This document shows positions 7,165 to 8,167 of a stretch of 8,167 bases of DNA, in pieces. The stretch is from RH-AL1 sp964235705 (GTDB lineage: Bacteria > Pseudomonadota > Alphaproteobacteria > Rhizobiales > Beijerinckiaceae). The translations under genes were made by a program, and so were the position numbers. The notes under the pieces were generated by a model. It had not been told where the DNA came from. It did not search any database and worked only from the letters and a program-made list of their open reading frames with translations. Positions within the stretch are counted from its first letter, which is position 1; every line of letters starts with the position of its first letter. Location of the stretch: assembly GCA_964235705.1 (NCBI GenBank), contig CAXSDP010000123.1, forward strand, positions 1 to 8,167, written 5' to 3'.

Positions 7165-7269
7165 CGTCATCCCGGACGAAGCGAAGCGGCGATCCGGGAC
7201 CGGCGTCCTTCAGCGCCGGTTCGTGGAGGGCACCGCCGGGTTCGCCTGCGGCGCCCCGGAACGACGTCG
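7165..7269 (-). repeat. Dispersed intergenic repeat, copy B, with hairpins
   Basis: This is the better-preserved copy of the element at 582-687, in opposite orientation. It contains TCCCGGA (7170-7176) pairing with TCCGGGA (7193-7199), and ACCGGCG (7199-7205) pairing with CGCCGGT (7214-7220) around an 8-base loop. A third, slightly imperfect stem joins GGGCACCGC (7228-7236) and GCGGCGCCC (7248-7256). It fills much of the 229-base gap between ligase and permease. Translated frames through it (VIPDEAKRRSGT and similar) are artefacts. Three stems in a row after the permease stop could affect transcript end or stability. Confidence 0.75.
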
Positions 7270-7311
7270 AGGCACCACGTCCGCGATGGCGCCCGATGGT
7301 CTGGCCGCCCC

Positions 7312-8167
7312 TCACGCGATGGCGAGGGTGGTCGCCACGCTGACCAGCGCGATGGCCCCCAGCACGGCGAGGTCGAGCGCGAAGTCGGCCGGGTCGCGGC
7401 CGGGCAGGGCGGCCTGCTGCAAGGCCTGCATGATCCACGCGTTCGGCGTCCACCAGCTCGCCGCCTGCAACCACGGCGGCATGAGGTAGCGCGGGACCAT
7501 GCTGCCGCCGAGCGCCGACAGGAGCAGCACCGCGAAGGTGGTCCACAGCTCCGCCTGCTTGCGGGTGCGGCTGATGCCGCAGGCGAGCAGCGCCAGCCCC
7601 GCGCAGGCGGCGGCCGCCGCCACGGCCGTCAGCAGCCACGCCGGCAGCAGGGCGGGTTGGACGCTCGCGCCGTAGACGAGCGCGGCGGTGAGGTACACCA
7701 GCGCGACCTGCGCCGCCCCTTGCCCGACCAGGAACAGGAAGCGGCCGGCGAGCGCCCGGGGCATCCCGCCGGCGATCAGCCGCAGCCGGTCCGCCAGGCC
7801 GTTGGCGCGCTCGTCGATCAGCACGGTGGCGGCCTGGATCGCCCCGAACAGCAAGAAGATCGCGCTCACCGCCGCCGCGTATTGCAGCACGCCGCCGTGG
7901 CGCCCGCCGGTCGGCGTCGCCAGCGGCTCGATGCCCGCGAGCTTGGAGAAGGTGAAGCCGGCGCGCCCACCCGCTTCCTTCGCCGCCTCCTTCGCCGCCT
8001 CTTTAGCGAAGGCCTGGTCGAGGAAGGCGCGGTCGCCGGCGTCGATCGCGTCGGTGGCCTCGAGGTCGTCGAGGATGCGGGCGAGGAGCACGTCCGGCAG
8101 CGCGGCGCCGAGCGCCTGCCCCACCTGTCCCAGCGCGACGGAGGCTTTGGTCGCGGTGGTGGGGGAC
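7312..8167 (-). CDS. ABC-2 type transporter permease, 5' end off window
   Basis: This is the membrane subunit of an export-type ABC transporter (ABC-2 family; drug, lipid or polysaccharide efflux). The frame is open from the stop at 7312 to the right edge, giving 284 residues with the N-terminus missing. GTG at 8124 is internal and need not be the start. The first 80 or so visible residues are soluble and should be the extracytoplasmic domain between the first and second helices. Membrane segments follow at about 94-117, 142-166, 174-197, 208-225 and 262-283, the usual five after that domain. ISRTRKQAELWTTFAVLLLS, GGSMVPRYLMPPWLQ and WWTPNAWIMQALQ are typical of the family. The soluble part carries an AKEA triplet repeat. 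The cognate ATPase is not in the window and would be expected upstream (right). The substrate cannot be told. Confidence 0.88.
   Translation of the reverse strand, partial: SPTTATKASVALGQVGQALGAALPDVLLARILDDLEATDAIDAGDRAFLDQAFAKEAAKEAAKEAGGRAGFTFSKLAGIEPLATPTGGRHGGVLQYAAAVSAIFLLFGAIQAATVLIDERANGLADRLRLIAGGMPRALAGRFLFLVGQGAAQVALVYLTAALVYGASVQPALLPAWLLTAVAAAAACAGLALLACGISRTRKQAELWTTFAVLLLSALGGSMVPRYLMPPWLQAASWWTPNAWIMQALQQAALPGRDPADFALDLAVLGAIALVSVATTLAIA
7973..8008 (-). repeat. Three tandem 12-base units encoding AKEA repeats
   Basis: Three 12-base units lie head to tail (7973-7984, 7985-7996, 7997-8008): GCTTCCTTCGCC, GCCTCCTTCGCC and GCCTCTTTAGCG on the plus strand. The first two differ at one base and the third is more diverged. 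They encode (A)KEAAKEAAKEA in the extracytoplasmic part of the ABC-2 permease, a strongly helix-favouring charged segment. Being in multiples of three, copy-number change would keep the frame. Confidence 0.8.

Noticed and set aside
5584..7170. Minus-strand 528-codon open frame in another phase of the ligase
   Set aside because: Low-complexity Arg/Pro/Ala translation. The in-phase ligase frame has all catalytic motifs.
5004..7343. Plus-strand open frame of 779 codons covering the ligase gene in antisense
   Set aside because: It mirrors the ligase on the other strand. The translation is rich in Arg, His, Gln and Val with no domain and no start signal, as expected from codon bias at high GC.
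7079..7639. Minus-strand 186-codon frame spanning the permease end and the intergenic repeat
   Set aside because: Out of phase with the permease and running through a repeat; no start signal or domain.
7973..8008. Short tandem repeat as a CRISPR array
   Set aside because: Units are 12 bases with no spacers and are in frame within a gene.

Overview
The window reads as a very GC-rich alphaproteobacterial chromosome segment, most likely from the order Hyphomicrobiales (Rhizobiales). The evidence is the strong G/C third-position codon bias, an ATP-dependent DNA ligase of the type annotated as 'cisplatin damage response' ligase in that group, a BrnT/BrnA toxin-antitoxin pair, and hairpin-rich intergenic repeats with the CCCGGACGAAGCGAAGCGG core that is common between genes in these bacteria. 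Genus cannot be fixed from this sequence. The window contains a 100-N scaffold gap (1543-1642).

Layout from left to right. A SRPBCC (START-like) protein gene on the minus strand runs off the left edge. A 311-bp gene-free stretch follows, holding its ribosome-binding region and one copy of a dispersed intergenic repeat. Next comes an oligopeptide-type ABC importer operon on the minus strand, transcribed oppB (4230) > oppC (3308) > fused two-ATPase oppDF (2220), with overlapping or near-touching junctions. The N gap lies inside the ATPase fusion. No substrate-binding protein gene (oppA) is present. Where it might be expected, upstream of oppB, there is a minus-strand brnT-brnA module. This module is bracketed by two direct copies of the start of oppB and its leader: the real start at 4199-4301, and a truncated copy at 4951-5059 that encodes only 12 OppB-like residues before diverging. 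The 50 bp at the core are identical, so the toxin-antitoxin segment now sits between the operon and the second copy of its leader.

To the right, a small plus-strand gene (77 aa, no firm function) has a consensus Shine-Dalgarno and a nested inverted repeat just upstream that could fold as a structured 5' leader. It converges, 11 bp apart, on a 555-aa ATP-dependent DNA ligase gene on the minus strand. The second copy of the dispersed repeat, inverted relative to the first, lies between the ligase and a partial ABC-2-type permease gene running off the right edge.

Functionally the window combines peptide uptake (oppBCDF), a toxin-antitoxin unit, a DNA repair ligase and part of an efflux-type ABC system. 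Apart from the opp operon and the brnTA pair, nothing shows that the neighbours work together. The most unusual structure is the toxin-antitoxin module held between duplicated oppB 5' ends.
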